A stretch of DNA of 16,289 bases, taken from contig JBAPYK010000210.1 of NCBI GenBank assembly GCA_049284695.1, positions 1 through 16,289 of the forward strand. Reading direction: 5' to 3'. A program made the translations under genes and the position numbers. Under the pieces are notes generated by a model. That model had not been told where the DNA came from and made no database searches. It saw only the letters and a program-made list of their open reading frames with translations. Source of the DNA: Rhodoplanes sp049284695. GTDB lineage: Bacteria > Pseudomonadota > Alphaproteobacteria > Rhizobiales > Xanthobacteraceae. Below, in pieces: positions 7,106 to 14,272 of the stretch; within the stretch, counting starts at the first letter, position 1, and every line of letters begins with the position of its first letter.

Positions 7106-7960
7106 ATGAGGAAGTTCGCTCTCGCTGCCGTCCTCGCGCTCACGAGCAGCGCCGCTTACGCCGGCTCCTTCGAAATCCCGATCAATGGACGGGTTGCCCG
7201 CATCCGAATCGACGACAAATGCCGCGAGTCCATATGCGCGTCGGTGTCGTTGTCGGAACGCGGCTCGCGCGGCCAGCGCCGGGAGTTCAAGCTTCCGGGC
7301 ATTTCCTCAAAGACGCTATCGAACATGCTCGAGCGCCAGCCGTCGCAGCCGGCCGCCAAGTCGAAACAGCCTGCGCCGTCGGCCTCCGCCCCGGCTTCCG
7401 CTTCCTCCGATGAACCGCAGTTTGCCGATCAGCCGGCGCCGGCGCCGAGCCCCGCGCTTGCTCCGACGCCGACCGCCCCTGCGGAGCCGAGCGCGCCCGC
7501 GGGCGCACCGAAAGAAGAGCTTGCGCCGAGCGTGACGCCGGCGTTGCCGCCGCTTGCGGTTCCCATTGCGAAAGTCGCGGCTGTCGCTCCTGCGCCGAAA
7601 GCCAAGGCGTCGCAAAATAGCCCGGTCGGCGAATGGCTGGCCGAGGACGGCGAGGGTCAGATCCGCATCGAGGAGTGCGGGGCAAACCTGTGCGGCTACG
7701 TCTCGGTGGCCAAGAACCCCAACGACAAGGACCGCAAGAATCCGGACCCGTCGCTGCGCGGCCGTTCCGTCATCGGCGTGCCGGTCCTCATCGACATGAA
7801 GCCGCGCGGCGATCGCTGGAATGGGCGCATCTACAACGTCAAGAACGGGAAGACCTACACCGCCAACATCCGGCTCAAGAACGCCAATACGTTGCGGGTC
7901 GAAGGCTGCGCATTCGGCGGACTCCTCTGCGGCGGCCAGGACTGGTCGCGGGTGAACTGA
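7106..7960 (+). CDS. Secreted protein with C-terminal DUF2147 domain
   Basis: A 284-residue exported protein in three parts. The signal peptide is MRKFALAAVLALTSSAAYA, cleaved before G20. A small N-terminal domain follows (20-78) with C40 and C44 and the text FEIPINGRVARIRIDDKC. A low-complexity Pro/Ala/Ser linker runs from about 79 to 170. The C-terminal DUF2147 domain (about 173-284) begins PVGEWLAEDGEGQIRIEECGANLCGYV and ends with CAFGGLLCGGQDWSRV. Its cysteine pairs (191/196 and 268/275) fit an oxidising periplasm. DUF2147 domains are lipocalin-like in appearance and their function is not settled. ATG at 7106 has a strong ribosome binding site, GGGAGG, five bases upstream. The stop is 37 bp from the convergent cysA stop. 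Confidence 0.85.
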   Translation: MRKFALAAVLALTSSAAYAGSFEIPINGRVARIRIDDKCRESICASVSLSERGSRGQRREFKLPGISSKTLSNMLERQPSQPAAKSKQPAPSASAPASASSDEPQFADQPAPAPSPALAPTPTAPAEPSAPAGAPKEELAPSVTPALPPLAVPIAKVAAVAPAPKAKASQNSPVGEWLAEDGEGQIRIEECGANLCGYVSVAKNPNDKDRKNPDPSLRGRSVIGVPVLIDMKPRGDRWNGRIYNVKNGKTYTANIRLKNANTLRVEGCAFGGLLCGGQDWSRVN

Positions 7961-7997
7961 TCGCTGCCTGGCTTGGTCGATGTCACGGCCGCCGGGC

Positions 7998-9053
7998 CTA
8001 CCCGACCGCCGTTTCTGCGTCCGCAAATACGCGATAGCGTGACGGGGCAAGACCGATGAATTGACCGGCGGCAAGTTCGAGGGTGCGCGGCACGTCCAGT
8101 TCCACCGTTTCATTGCTCGCCGCCAAGGCGACCTCGACCCGGCGCGCCGGGCCGATGCCGTGCATCCGCCGCACCGTCCCCTGCAACGGAGCGCTCTCGG
8201 GAGCGACGACACCAACATTGTAGGGCCGCATGAACAGCCGCGCCGCGCCGTCCTTGATTTCCGGCGCCGCGAGGTCGAGCGCCTTGTCGCCGTAGTAGAC
8301 GACGCCGTTTTTCACTGCCACCGGGATGACGATCGATTCGCCGATGAACTCGTGGACGAACGCGGTCGCAGGACGCTCATAGACGTCGCGCGGCGCGCCG
8401 ATCTGCTCGATCTTGCCTTTGTCCATCACCACCACCCGATCCGCGACTTCGAGCGCTTCTTCCTGGTCGTGGGTGACGAACACCGACGTTGCGTGGATGT
8501 CGTCGTGCAGATTGCGCAGCCAGCGCCGCAGTTCTTTGCGCACCTTGGCGTCGAGCGCGCCGAACGGCTCGTCGAGCAGAAGCACGCGCGGCTCGATCGC
8601 GAGCGCGCGGGCGAGCGCGATGCGCTGGCGCTGGCCGCCGGACAGCTGGCTCGGATAGCGGTCGGCGAGCCATCGGAGCTGAACTAGATCAAGCAGCCGC
8701 TCGACCCGCGCGCAGATGTCTTTCTCGCTCAGCCGCGTGGCGCGCGGGCGCACGCGCAGCCCAAACGCCACGTTCTCGAACACGCTCATATGGCGGAACA
8801 GCGCATAGTGCTGAAATACGAAGCCGACATGCCTCGCGCGCGCGCTGCGCCCGAGTGCGTCCTCGCCGTTGAACAGTACCCGCCCTTCCTCCGGCCATTC
8901 CAGCCCGGCGATAATGCGCAGCAGCGTGGTCTTGCCGGAGCCGGACGGCCCGAGCAGCGCGACAAGCTCGCCACTCTTTATCTCGAGGTGGACGCCATCG
9001 AGCGCCGCGAAGGTTCCGAACCGCTTGGTGACGTTGTGGATGCCGATGTCCAT
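7998..9053 (-). CDS. cysA: Sulfate/thiosulfate ABC transporter ATP-binding protein CysA
   Basis: A 351-residue ATPase that powers sulfate or thiosulfate import together with CysT and CysW at the inner membrane. Walker A is GPSGSGKTT (35-43), the Q-loop is in FVFQHYALF (78-86), the signature is LSGGQ (137-141), Walker B is VLLLDEP (157-163), the D-loop is ALD (166-168) and the switch histidine is H195. The N-terminal IHNVTKRFGTFAALDGVHLEI and the C-terminal TOBE-like region (from about 240, with LFMRPYNVGVV) match CysA. It is the last gene of the operon and starts 4 bp after the cysW stop; GGAG at the end of cysW can serve as its ribosome binding site, suggesting translational coupling. Sulfate as substrate is inferred from the whole operon. 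Confidence 0.95.
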   Translation of the reverse strand: MDIGIHNVTKRFGTFAALDGVHLEIKSGELVALLGPSGSGKTTLLRIIAGLEWPEEGRVLFNGEDALGRSARARHVGFVFQHYALFRHMSVFENVAFGLRVRPRATRLSEKDICARVERLLDLVQLRWLADRYPSQLSGGQRQRIALARALAIEPRVLLLDEPFGALDAKVRKELRRWLRNLHDDIHATSVFVTHDQEEALEVADRVVVMDKGKIEQIGAPRDVYERPATAFVHEFIGESIVIPVAVKNGVVYYGDKALDLAAPEIKDGAARLFMRPYNVGVVAPESAPLQGTVRRMHGIGPARRVEVALAASNETVELDVPRTLELAAGQFIGLAPSRYRVFADAETAVG

Positions 9054-9057
9054 CCGG

Positions 9058-9918
9058 TCACTCCGCCGCGGCGCGGCGTTCCAGCAACGCCTTGGCGATG
9101 AGCGTCACCAGCGCGAGCAGCGCCAAGAGCGAGGCGACCGCGAACGCCGCCATGAACTGGTACTCGTTGTAGAGAATCTCGATATAGAGCGGCATCGTGT
9201 TGGTCTCGCCGCGGATATGGCCGGAAACGACCGACACCGCCCCGAACTCGCCCATCGCGCGCGCATTGCAGAGGAGCACGCCGTAAAGCAGCGCCCATTT
9301 CACGTTGGGAAGCGTCACGCGGAAAAAGGTCTGCAGGCCGGAGGCGCCGAGCGAGATCGCCGCCTCCTCGTCCTGCGTGCCCTGTTCCTGCATCAAAGGA
9401 ATCAGCTCGCGCGCGACGAACGGAAAGGTGACGAGAATGGTCGCGAGCACGAGCCCGGGCAGCGCAAAGATAATCTGAATATTGTGCGCTTGCAGGAAGG
9501 CGCCGAGAAATCCTTGCGCCCCGAACAGAAGAACGAAGACGAGACCCGAGACCACCGGGCTCACCGAGAACGGCAGGTCGATCAAGGTGATCAATACGCT
9601 TTTGCCGGGGAAGTCGAATTTGGCGATCGCCCAGGCGGCGATCACGCCGAAGGCGAGATTGAGCGAAACTGAGATGGCGGCGACCACGAGGGTGAGACGA
9701 ATCGCCAGGAGCGCGTCAGGCTCGGCAAGGGCGGCGAGATAGGGCAACACGCCGCGCACGAAGGCCTGCTGGAAAACGGTAATCAGCGGCATAACGAGAA
9801 AGACCGTGAGAAAGAAGATGGCGATCGCAATGATCGCCCAGCGGATTGTGCGAGGCTCCTGGCGAACGCCCGATTTCGGATCGGGCCGGCGACGAGGCAA
9901 GGTGGGAGCGACCGACAT
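9058..9918 (-). CDS. cysW: Sulfate/thiosulfate ABC transporter permease CysW
   Basis: A 286-residue inner-membrane permease with about six helices, the first at 28-46 (AIIAIAIFFLTVFLVMPLI). CysW-like text includes DLPFSVSPVVSGLVFVLLFG (114-133). The cytoplasmic EAA loop that contacts CysA is DEEAAISLGASGLQTFFRVTLP (183-204). The region AMGEFGAVSVVSGHIRGET (221-239) is strongly typical of CysW and forms part of the pathway for the anion. The gene lies between cysT (9 bp upstream) and cysA (4 bp downstream), in the usual order. No clear ribosome binding site precedes the ATG, consistent with coupling to cysT. Confidence 0.95.
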   Translation of the reverse strand: MSVAPTLPRRRPDPKSGVRQEPRTIRWAIIAIAIFFLTVFLVMPLITVFQQAFVRGVLPYLAALAEPDALLAIRLTLVVAAISVSLNLAFGVIAAWAIAKFDFPGKSVLITLIDLPFSVSPVVSGLVFVLLFGAQGFLGAFLQAHNIQIIFALPGLVLATILVTFPFVARELIPLMQEQGTQDEEAAISLGASGLQTFFRVTLPNVKWALLYGVLLCNARAMGEFGAVSVVSGHIRGETNTMPLYIEILYNEYQFMAAFAVASLLALLALVTLIAKALLERRAAAE

Positions 9919-9927
9919 GGCGGGTGC

Positions 9928-10827
9928 TCACAGGCGGCCGGTGCGTAGCTCGGACCAGCGCTGCAGCCGATTGATCACGAGCAAGATGAGGAACGAGGCC
10001 ACCAGCATCACCACGGCGATTGCCGTCGCATCGGCATAACGAAACTCCTCCAGCCGGATCACGATCAACAGCGGGGCGATCTCCGACACGTTCGGCAGAT
10101 TGCCGGCGATGAAGATCACCGAGCCGTATTCGCCGACGGCGCGCGCGAACGCCAGCGCAAATCCGGTGAGCAGAGCGGGGCCGATCAGCGGCAGGGTCAC
10201 CCGAGCGAAGGTCTGCCGGCGGCTCGCCCCGAGCGTCGCCGCCACCTCTTCAAGTTCGGCGTCGAGATCGAGCAGCACCGGCTGCACCGTGCGCACGACG
10301 AACGGGAGGCCGATGAAGATCAGGGCAATCAGGATGCCCAGCGGCGTGAACGATACTTTGACGCCGGCGAGCGCCGCCAAGCCGCCAAGCCAACCGTTTT
10401 CGGCGAACAAGGTGGTGAGCGAAATGCCCGCCACTGCGGTCGGAAGCGCAAACGGAATGTCGACGATCGCGTCGAACAGCCGCCGTCCGGTAAACTCGTA
10501 GCGCACCAGCGCCCAGGCGACGAGCGCGCCGAACACGAGGTTGACGACGGCGGCCGCCAAGGAGAGTCCGAAACTCAGCTTCAACGCATTCAACGTCCGC
10601 CGGCTCGTCACGATCGCCCAGAACTCGTCGAAGCTGAGCGTCGCCGTCTTGAGGAAAAGGCCGGAAAGCGGAATGAGGACGATCAGCGCAAGCCAGGTCA
10701 GCGTCAGCCCAAGAGCGATCCCGAAGCCGGGAATCACGCTCGGACGACGCCCCCAACGCGGACGACCCGCCGCCATCGTCGCGGGAACCTGCATGTGGCC
10801 GCCAATGGTATCGGGGACGCCGCTCAC
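9928..10827 (-). CDS. cysT: Sulfate/thiosulfate ABC transporter permease CysT (CysU)
   Basis: A 299-residue inner-membrane permease paired with CysW. The text PGFGIALGLTLTWLALIVLIPLSGLF (33-58) is the classic first helix of CysT. DIPFALPTAVAGISLTTLF (123-141) and the EAA loop EEVAATLGASRRQTFARVTLP (193-213) follow. ARAVGEYGSVIFIAGN (228-243) is the family signature. The start used is GTG at 10827, which shares four bases (GTGA) with the sbp stop codon, a common coupling arrangement. An ATG 33 bp further in (10794) would also leave all membrane segments intact, so the exact start is not certain. Confidence 0.94.
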   Translation of the reverse strand: MSGVPDTIGGHMQVPATMAAGRPRWGRRPSVIPGFGIALGLTLTWLALIVLIPLSGLFLKTATLSFDEFWAIVTSRRTLNALKLSFGLSLAAAVVNLVFGALVAWALVRYEFTGRRLFDAIVDIPFALPTAVAGISLTTLFAENGWLGGLAALAGVKVSFTPLGILIALIFIGLPFVVRTVQPVLLDLDAELEEVAATLGASRRQTFARVTLPLIGPALLTGFALAFARAVGEYGSVIFIAGNLPNVSEIAPLLIVIRLEEFRYADATAIAVVMLVASFLILLVINRLQRWSELRTGRL

Positions 10828-11813
10828 TGGCTATAGATATCGTCGAACACGCCCCGTTCGGCGAAGTGCTTCGCCTGAGCCGCGCGCCAGCCGCCAAAAA
10901 CCTCTTCCACGGTGAAGAGCGGAACCTTCGGGAATACGTTCTCGAATTCCTTCACGACCTCCGGGTTGCGCGGACGGTAGAAGTTGTGCGCGGCGATTTG
11001 TTGCCCCTTCTTGGTGTAGAGGAAACCCAGATAGGCCTCCGCCGCCGCGCGCGTCTCCTTCTTGTCAACGTTCCTGTCGACCAGCGCGACCGGGGGCTCG
11101 GTCAGGATCGAAACGGAAGGGATGACGATCTCGACTTTGTTTGCGCCGAATTCCTTCAGCGAAAGGAAGGCTTCGTTCTCCCAGGCGAGCAGGACGTCGC
11201 CGACGCCGCGTTCGACGAAGGTGATGGTCGAGCCGCGCGCGCCAGTGTCGAGCACCGGAACATTGGCGTAAAGCGCCTTGACGAATTCCTTCGCCTTGGC
11301 GTCGCTTCCGTATTTCTTTACCGCATAACCCCACGCGGCGAGGTAGTTCCAGCGCGCCCCGCCGGATGTCTTCGGATTCGGCGTGATCACCTGGACGCCC
11401 GGTTTCACTAGATCGTCCCAATCCTTGATCCCTTTGGGATTGCCCTTGCGCACCAGGAACACGATGGTCGAGGTGTAGGGCGCAGCGTTGTTCGGCAGCC
11501 GCTTCTGCCAGTCGGCCGCGATCAGCCCGCGATCGGCGATTTCGTCGATGTCGTAGGCGAGCGCCAGCGTCACCACGTCGGCCTGCAGCCCGTCGATCAC
11601 CGAGCGCGCCTGCCGTCCGGAGCCGCCATGCGACTGCTTGATCTCGATCGTCTTGCCGGTCTCGGTCCGGAATTTGGCGGCGAAGGCTTTGTTGATGGCA
11701 ATGTAGAGTTCGCGCGTCGGATCATAGGACACGTTCAGCAGCGTGACGTCGGCGGCGAACGCCGTTCCGATCAGGAACACGGTGAGTGCGACACCGAATA
11801 GCGGACGTAGCAT
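10824..11813 (-). CDS. sbp: Periplasmic sulfate-binding protein
   Basis: A 329-residue binding protein that captures sulfate (or thiosulfate) in the periplasm and hands it to CysTW. The signal peptide is MLRPLFGVALTVFLIGTAFA with cleavage before ADVTLLNVSYDPTRELY. The ligand-site signature SHGGSGRQARSV is at 61-72, followed by ADVVTLALAYDIDEIA and by TPNPKTSGGARWNYLAAWGYA, all typical of Sbp/CysP. ATG at 11813 is supported by GAGG six bases upstream and by the signal peptide. The frame is open 56 codons further upstream (to 11981), but that stretch has no export signal at its start. It is the first gene of the operon and overlaps cysT by 4 bp. Sbp versus CysP cannot be decided here. Confidence 0.94.
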   Translation of the reverse strand: MLRPLFGVALTVFLIGTAFAADVTLLNVSYDPTRELYIAINKAFAAKFRTETGKTIEIKQSHGGSGRQARSVIDGLQADVVTLALAYDIDEIADRGLIAADWQKRLPNNAAPYTSTIVFLVRKGNPKGIKDWDDLVKPGVQVITPNPKTSGGARWNYLAAWGYAVKKYGSDAKAKEFVKALYANVPVLDTGARGSTITFVERGVGDVLLAWENEAFLSLKEFGANKVEIVIPSVSILTEPPVALVDRNVDKKETRAAAEAYLGFLYTKKGQQIAAHNFYRPRNPEVVKEFENVFPKVPLFTVEEVFGGWRAAQAKHFAERGVFDDIYSQ

Positions 11814-12522
11814 GAAGACCTCAATTATCCGGACATGTGCGGCATTGGTGCAAGGGTAACCGGCCGACTTCACGGCTCTTCCGATCCGTTCCTTGGCTTG
11901 GATGCACTTTTTCAACGCCTCGCCCCCAATGCGTGCGACTATGTCGATGAATATTTTGTCGGGTTGCTCGTGAACTTGCATATGGCCGGCGACGATGTCC
12001 TAGAGTGCGGCGGTGCTTCTCGTAGGCTCTGCCGGACCAAGTATCGTGTCGAGCTGCGTGTGTTAGCCGGTCCTCCCGCTAAGCGGTAGAAGCAAGTCGG
12101 GAAAAAGCCCGCGATGATAGAACATATTTTTCATATCCAAACATAATGCCGCTGTAAATAGAAAAATATTCTAATCTTGATGTAGATCGACTCCGAAAAC
12201 GCGGACCGAATGATTTCCGGCGAACGCATTCGGTGTGGATGACGACAGCGGTTCGTCTGTTTCTCTTCGTCAAGCTGTTGCGCGATATCTGCTGAGCGCA
12301 CGAGCTCACGTAGCTGCGCGCGCCATCGATGCAGGGGGCAAGGGTGCGGCGACCCGCCGGATGAATTAGAATGGAGCATGACAAATTATGGCCTCGGTTT
12401 CGTGGCCAAGGCGCGCTTCGTTGCGAGCGAGCCTTGCGATTAAGAAATGCGTGCAGCCGGACGTGCGATTCCGCCCTTGCGCGGCCGGTGCAGCGTGCTT
12501 GGTGAGGATGCTCGGGGGCAAT
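11814..12522. other. Gene-poor region between the sulfate operon and tRNA-Leu
   Basis: No convincing gene is seen in these 709 bp. Short open frames exist on both strands (for example 11835-12089 plus and 12079-12384 minus), but they lack ribosome binding sites and recognisable content. The part from about 12115 to 12200 is clearly AT-rich, unlike the flanking GC-rich DNA, and holds the inverted repeat at 12119-12172. Another 8-bp inverted repeat, ACCGAATG/CATTCGGT, is at 12205-12212 and 12227-12234. The promoters of the sbp operon (minus) and of the tRNA (plus) should lie here, but no clear -35/-10 pair was found. Confidence 0.5.
12119..12172. repeat. AT-rich inverted repeat
   Basis: AGAACATATTTTTC (12119-12132) and GAAAAATATTCT (12161-12172) are inverted copies with nine perfectly paired inner bases (ATATTTTTC/GAAAAATAT), an AGAA/TTCT outer end and a two-base bulge. 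The 28-base loop is also AT-rich. The function is unknown. Confidence 0.5.
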
Positions 12523-12609
12523 GCGGACGTGGCGGAACCGGTAGACGCAACGGACTTAAAATCCGTTGAGGGTGACCTCGTGCGGGTTCGAGTCCCGCCG
12601 TCCGCACCA
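12523..12609 (+). tRNA. tRNA-Leu (anticodon TAA)
   Basis: A complete 87-base class II tRNA with the 3' CCA encoded (12607-12609). The acceptor stem GCGGACG (12523-12529) pairs with CGTCCGC (12599-12605), and A12606 is the discriminator. The anticodon stem ACGGA/TCCGT (12550-12554 and 12562-12566) closes a loop with anticodon TAA at 12557-12559. The D-loop has GGTAGACGC, a long variable arm (GAGGGTGACCTCG) follows as expected for leucine, and the T-arm GCGGGTTCGAGTCCCGC is canonical. It reads UUA codons (and UUG by wobble), which are rare in such GC-rich genomes. Confidence 0.98.
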
Positions 12610-12706
12610 GCCCCAAACGCGGATCGTTGCTTCCGCACCAGGACCTTCGCGCTGCCAGGTCGATTGGCTGCGCCGCATGCAAACATATTGCAGATCGACT
12701 TAGCTC

Positions 12707-12744
12707 ATTCAGCCGCGGTCAATCGCTCAATTCAGCCGCAGTCA
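12707..12744 (+). repeat. Two-copy imperfect tandem repeat
   Basis: ATTCAGCCGCGGTCA (12707-12721) recurs as ATTCAGCCGCAGTCA (12730-12744), one mismatch in 15, with a period of 23 bp. Both copies are preceded by GCTC. It may be a binding-site pair or the remains of a duplicated end. Confidence 0.6.
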
Positions 12745-12833
12745 GCGGACCGGCTCCAGCCCCGTGCCCCGCTGGCACAGGCCGATCCAAGACGGCAAGG
12801 ATGCCCTTCATCCACAATCTACGAATAGTGGGC

Positions 12834-12849
12834 TAGCTCCTAGGAGCTA
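12834..12849. repeat. 16-bp perfect palindrome
   Basis: TAGCTCCTAGGAGCTA reads the same on both strands. It sits at the left border of the AT-rich patch, about 300 bp upstream of the LuxR-type regulator. Perfect palindromes of this length are typical of sites bound by dimeric regulators, but no regulator can be assigned from the sequence. Confidence 0.6.
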
Positions 12850-13019
12850 ATAGGCGTTCTCCATTACATCGCTTCACTTTCATATGATGAGATTTACAAC
12901 TTTAGTAGAATGTGCGTTTGTATACGAACAAATTAGAGCGCCTCGTTCCGTACCTTTTGTCGCCGTTTTCCGTTGTGTGAGCTCGCTCATATCGCACGCG
13001 GAAATTTTCGCGTGTTAGA

Positions 13020-13063
13020 GCATTTTCCGGCGAAGTGGGAATCGGTTCCCCGCAGGAAAATGC
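13020..13063. repeat. Nested palindrome, rhizobial-type intergenic repeat
   Basis: GCATTTTCC (13020-13028) pairs with GGAAAATGC (13055-13063), and inside them GGGAA/TTCCC (13037-13041 and 13046-13050) forms a second stem with a TCGG loop. The string GAGCATTTTCC...GCGAAGTGG...CGGTT...GGAAAATGCG resembles a palindromic repeat that I recall as dispersed in Bradyrhizobium-like genomes. It is followed within 20 bp by another palindrome. Confidence 0.6.
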
Positions 13064-13080
13064 GGCCACTCAAAGACAAC

Positions 13081-13120
13081 TGGAGCGAATTCCGATTCCC
13101 CTGGAACGAAATTCGCTCCA
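13081..13120. repeat. Palindromic repeat with GGAGCGAATTCCG core
   Basis: TGGAGCGAATT (13081-13091) pairs perfectly with AATTCGCTCCA (13110-13120). The interior (CCGATTCC and GGAACGA) pairs imperfectly around a short loop. The first 14 bases match the hairpin at 6381-6426 (GGAGCGAATTCCG in both), marking a shared repeat family. It ends 32 bp before the regulator's ATG, so it lies in that gene's leader or promoter. Confidence 0.65.
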
Positions 13121-13152
13121 GGGACCAGCACAGAACGTGGAAGGTGGCGTGG

Positions 13153-14028
13153 ATGCCTCGAATTCTGGTCTTCGACGAACAGAGTGTTTACCGCGCAGGG
13201 TTGCGCGGACTCATCAATTCAAAGATTCCCTGTGCTGAGGTAATCGACGCTAACGACTTGAACGAAGCATTGTCCCAAATTCGCGACAGCGTCTTCGACT
13301 TGGTGCTTGTGGGAACGGATCGATCAGAATCAATTTGGCTCCATTCCCTGAAGGCGGCGCGCGAAGCCGCATCGGCAACCCGCTTCGTCATCGTATCGGC
13401 ATCGGACACGCGCGCGAATATTCTTGAGGTCCTGGCCGCCGGATTTCACGGCTTCATTTCGAAACGCCAATCGGACGCCGATATTCTTTCCGCCATCACA
13501 GACGTTCTATCTGGGCGGGTTTACGTGCCCGAGTCGCTTGCCGAGGCAGACGAAGGCGATCCGCTTGACAGCCGATTTGGCAGAGAAGCGCCAGCCACGA
13601 TCTTGACCGATGCTGATGTTCTCAAGCTGACAAAACGCCAGCGCGAAGTGCTCTCGCTTCTGGCCCGGGGTCTTTCGAACAAAGAGATCGCCCGGGCGCT
13701 GGCTATCGCCGAGGCAACGACCAAAATCCACTTGGCCGCAATACTCCGTGCGCTCGGTGTTCGCAATCGCACCGAAGCCGCCTACAAAGCGGCGAGCCTC
13801 ATCGATCCGACGTCAGCCCCGGCTTCAATAGATTGGGATCTGTCTTGCGATCGTGATCGACCCCCGCCGCCGTCCCGGACGAAACCGCGAAGCGCGTCGG
13901 CTGGGCCTACCCGCGAATACGCTTTGTCCTCCGCCGGAGCACGCACTGGGCTTTCACATGCCTCTGAGCCTCAGGCGAGTCCGCGCTCAGCAGACCAATC
14001 AGCTTCTTCGCTTCAGCCGCGGAAATGA
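13153..14028 (+). CDS. LuxR/NarL-family response regulator with degenerate receiver and long C-terminal tail
   Basis: A 291-residue transcription regulator. A receiver-like domain (1-about 125) begins ILVFDEQSVYRAGL, with acidic D8 and E9. The expected phospho-acceptor position in FDLVLVGTDRSE is G54, not Asp. The switch Ser in VIVSAS (S82 or S84) and the lysine in FISK (K104) are kept. The LuxR-type HTH is LTKRQREVLSLLARGLSNKEIARALAIAEATTKIHLAAILRALGVRNRTEAA (about 159-210). The normal family would end near residue 215-225, but this frame continues with about 70 Ser/Pro/Arg-rich residues. Those overlap a better-looking minus-strand gene, so they may come from a lost stop or a frameshift. ATG at 13153 begins exactly at the receiver; GGAAGG lies eight bases upstream. 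No kinase is adjacent. Confidence 0.85.
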   Translation: MPRILVFDEQSVYRAGLRGLINSKIPCAEVIDANDLNEALSQIRDSVFDLVLVGTDRSESIWLHSLKAAREAASATRFVIVSASDTRANILEVLAAGFHGFISKRQSDADILSAITDVLSGRVYVPESLAEADEGDPLDSRFGREAPATILTDADVLKLTKRQREVLSLLARGLSNKEIARALAIAEATTKIHLAAILRALGVRNRTEAAYKAASLIDPTSAPASIDWDLSCDRDRPPPPSRTKPRSASAGPTREYALSSAGARTGLSHASEPQASPRSADQSASSLQPRK

Positions 14029-14272
14029 GGTGATTGCGGGCAAGCACTTGCGTAATAAGCAACAAGGCGCCCGCCTGCTCACCTGTGTGACAAGCGATCG
14101 ATCCGAGGGCGAAAACAATATCTCCGGCTTCGGTCTTCGCTGTGTCAGACTCAAAACTTCGTGGCCGTTCGAGCACGATGTCTCCGAAATGCCTATCAAG
14201 TATCGAGTGCTTCCTGTTCTTCTCAATCAGCACGTCGCCAGTCCTCGTTATGTTAGACCGATCGTGGCCCAT
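13907..14272 (-). CDS. Small hypothetical protein, convergent with and overlapping the regulator
   Basis: A 121-residue soluble protein that I do not recognise. Residues 50-100 (GDIVFALGSIACHTGEQAGALLLITQVLARNHLISAAEAKKLIGLL) look like a compact helical domain and have amino acid use typical of real genes, unlike the plus-strand frame over the same DNA. The ATG at 14272 is preceded by AAGGGG with good spacing. The C-terminus is basic (RRRTKRIRG). Its last 122 bp overlap the 3' end of the regulator gene tail to tail. There is no signal peptide, membrane segment or known motif. Confidence 0.6.
   Translation of the reverse strand: MGHDRSNITRTGDVLIEKNRKHSILDRHFGDIVLERPRSFESDTAKTEAGDIVFALGSIACHTGEQAGALLLITQVLARNHLISAAEAKKLIGLLSADSPEAQRHVKAQCVLRRRTKRIRG

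Larger units (their letters stand above)
12610..13152. other. Gene-poor, partly AT-rich region between tRNA-Leu and the LuxR-type regulator
   Basis: No gene is supported here. In order it holds an imperfect tandem repeat (12707-12744), a 16-bp perfect palindrome (12834-12849), an AT-rich stretch of about 120 bp (12841-12960), and two palindromic repeats directly upstream of the regulator (13020-13063 and 13081-13120). The region is downstream of a tRNA, the usual place for integrated DNA, but no integrase or duplicated tRNA 3' end was seen in the window. Confidence 0.5.

Noticed and set aside
11814..11855. TTGCAC and GATAAT with 18-bp spacing just upstream of sbp on the minus strand
   Set aside because: The -10 box would lie only 10 bp before the ATG, placing the transcription start after the ribosome binding site, so it is unlikely to be the operon promoter.
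11835..12089. Plus-strand 84-codon frame divergent from sbp
   Set aside because: It has no ribosome binding site or family resemblance and overlaps the region expected to contain the sbp promoter.
12366..12686. Minus-strand frame containing GGTRTRTRSPSTDFKSVAS
   Set aside because: This is the well-known false protein translated from the antisense strand of a tRNA-Leu gene.
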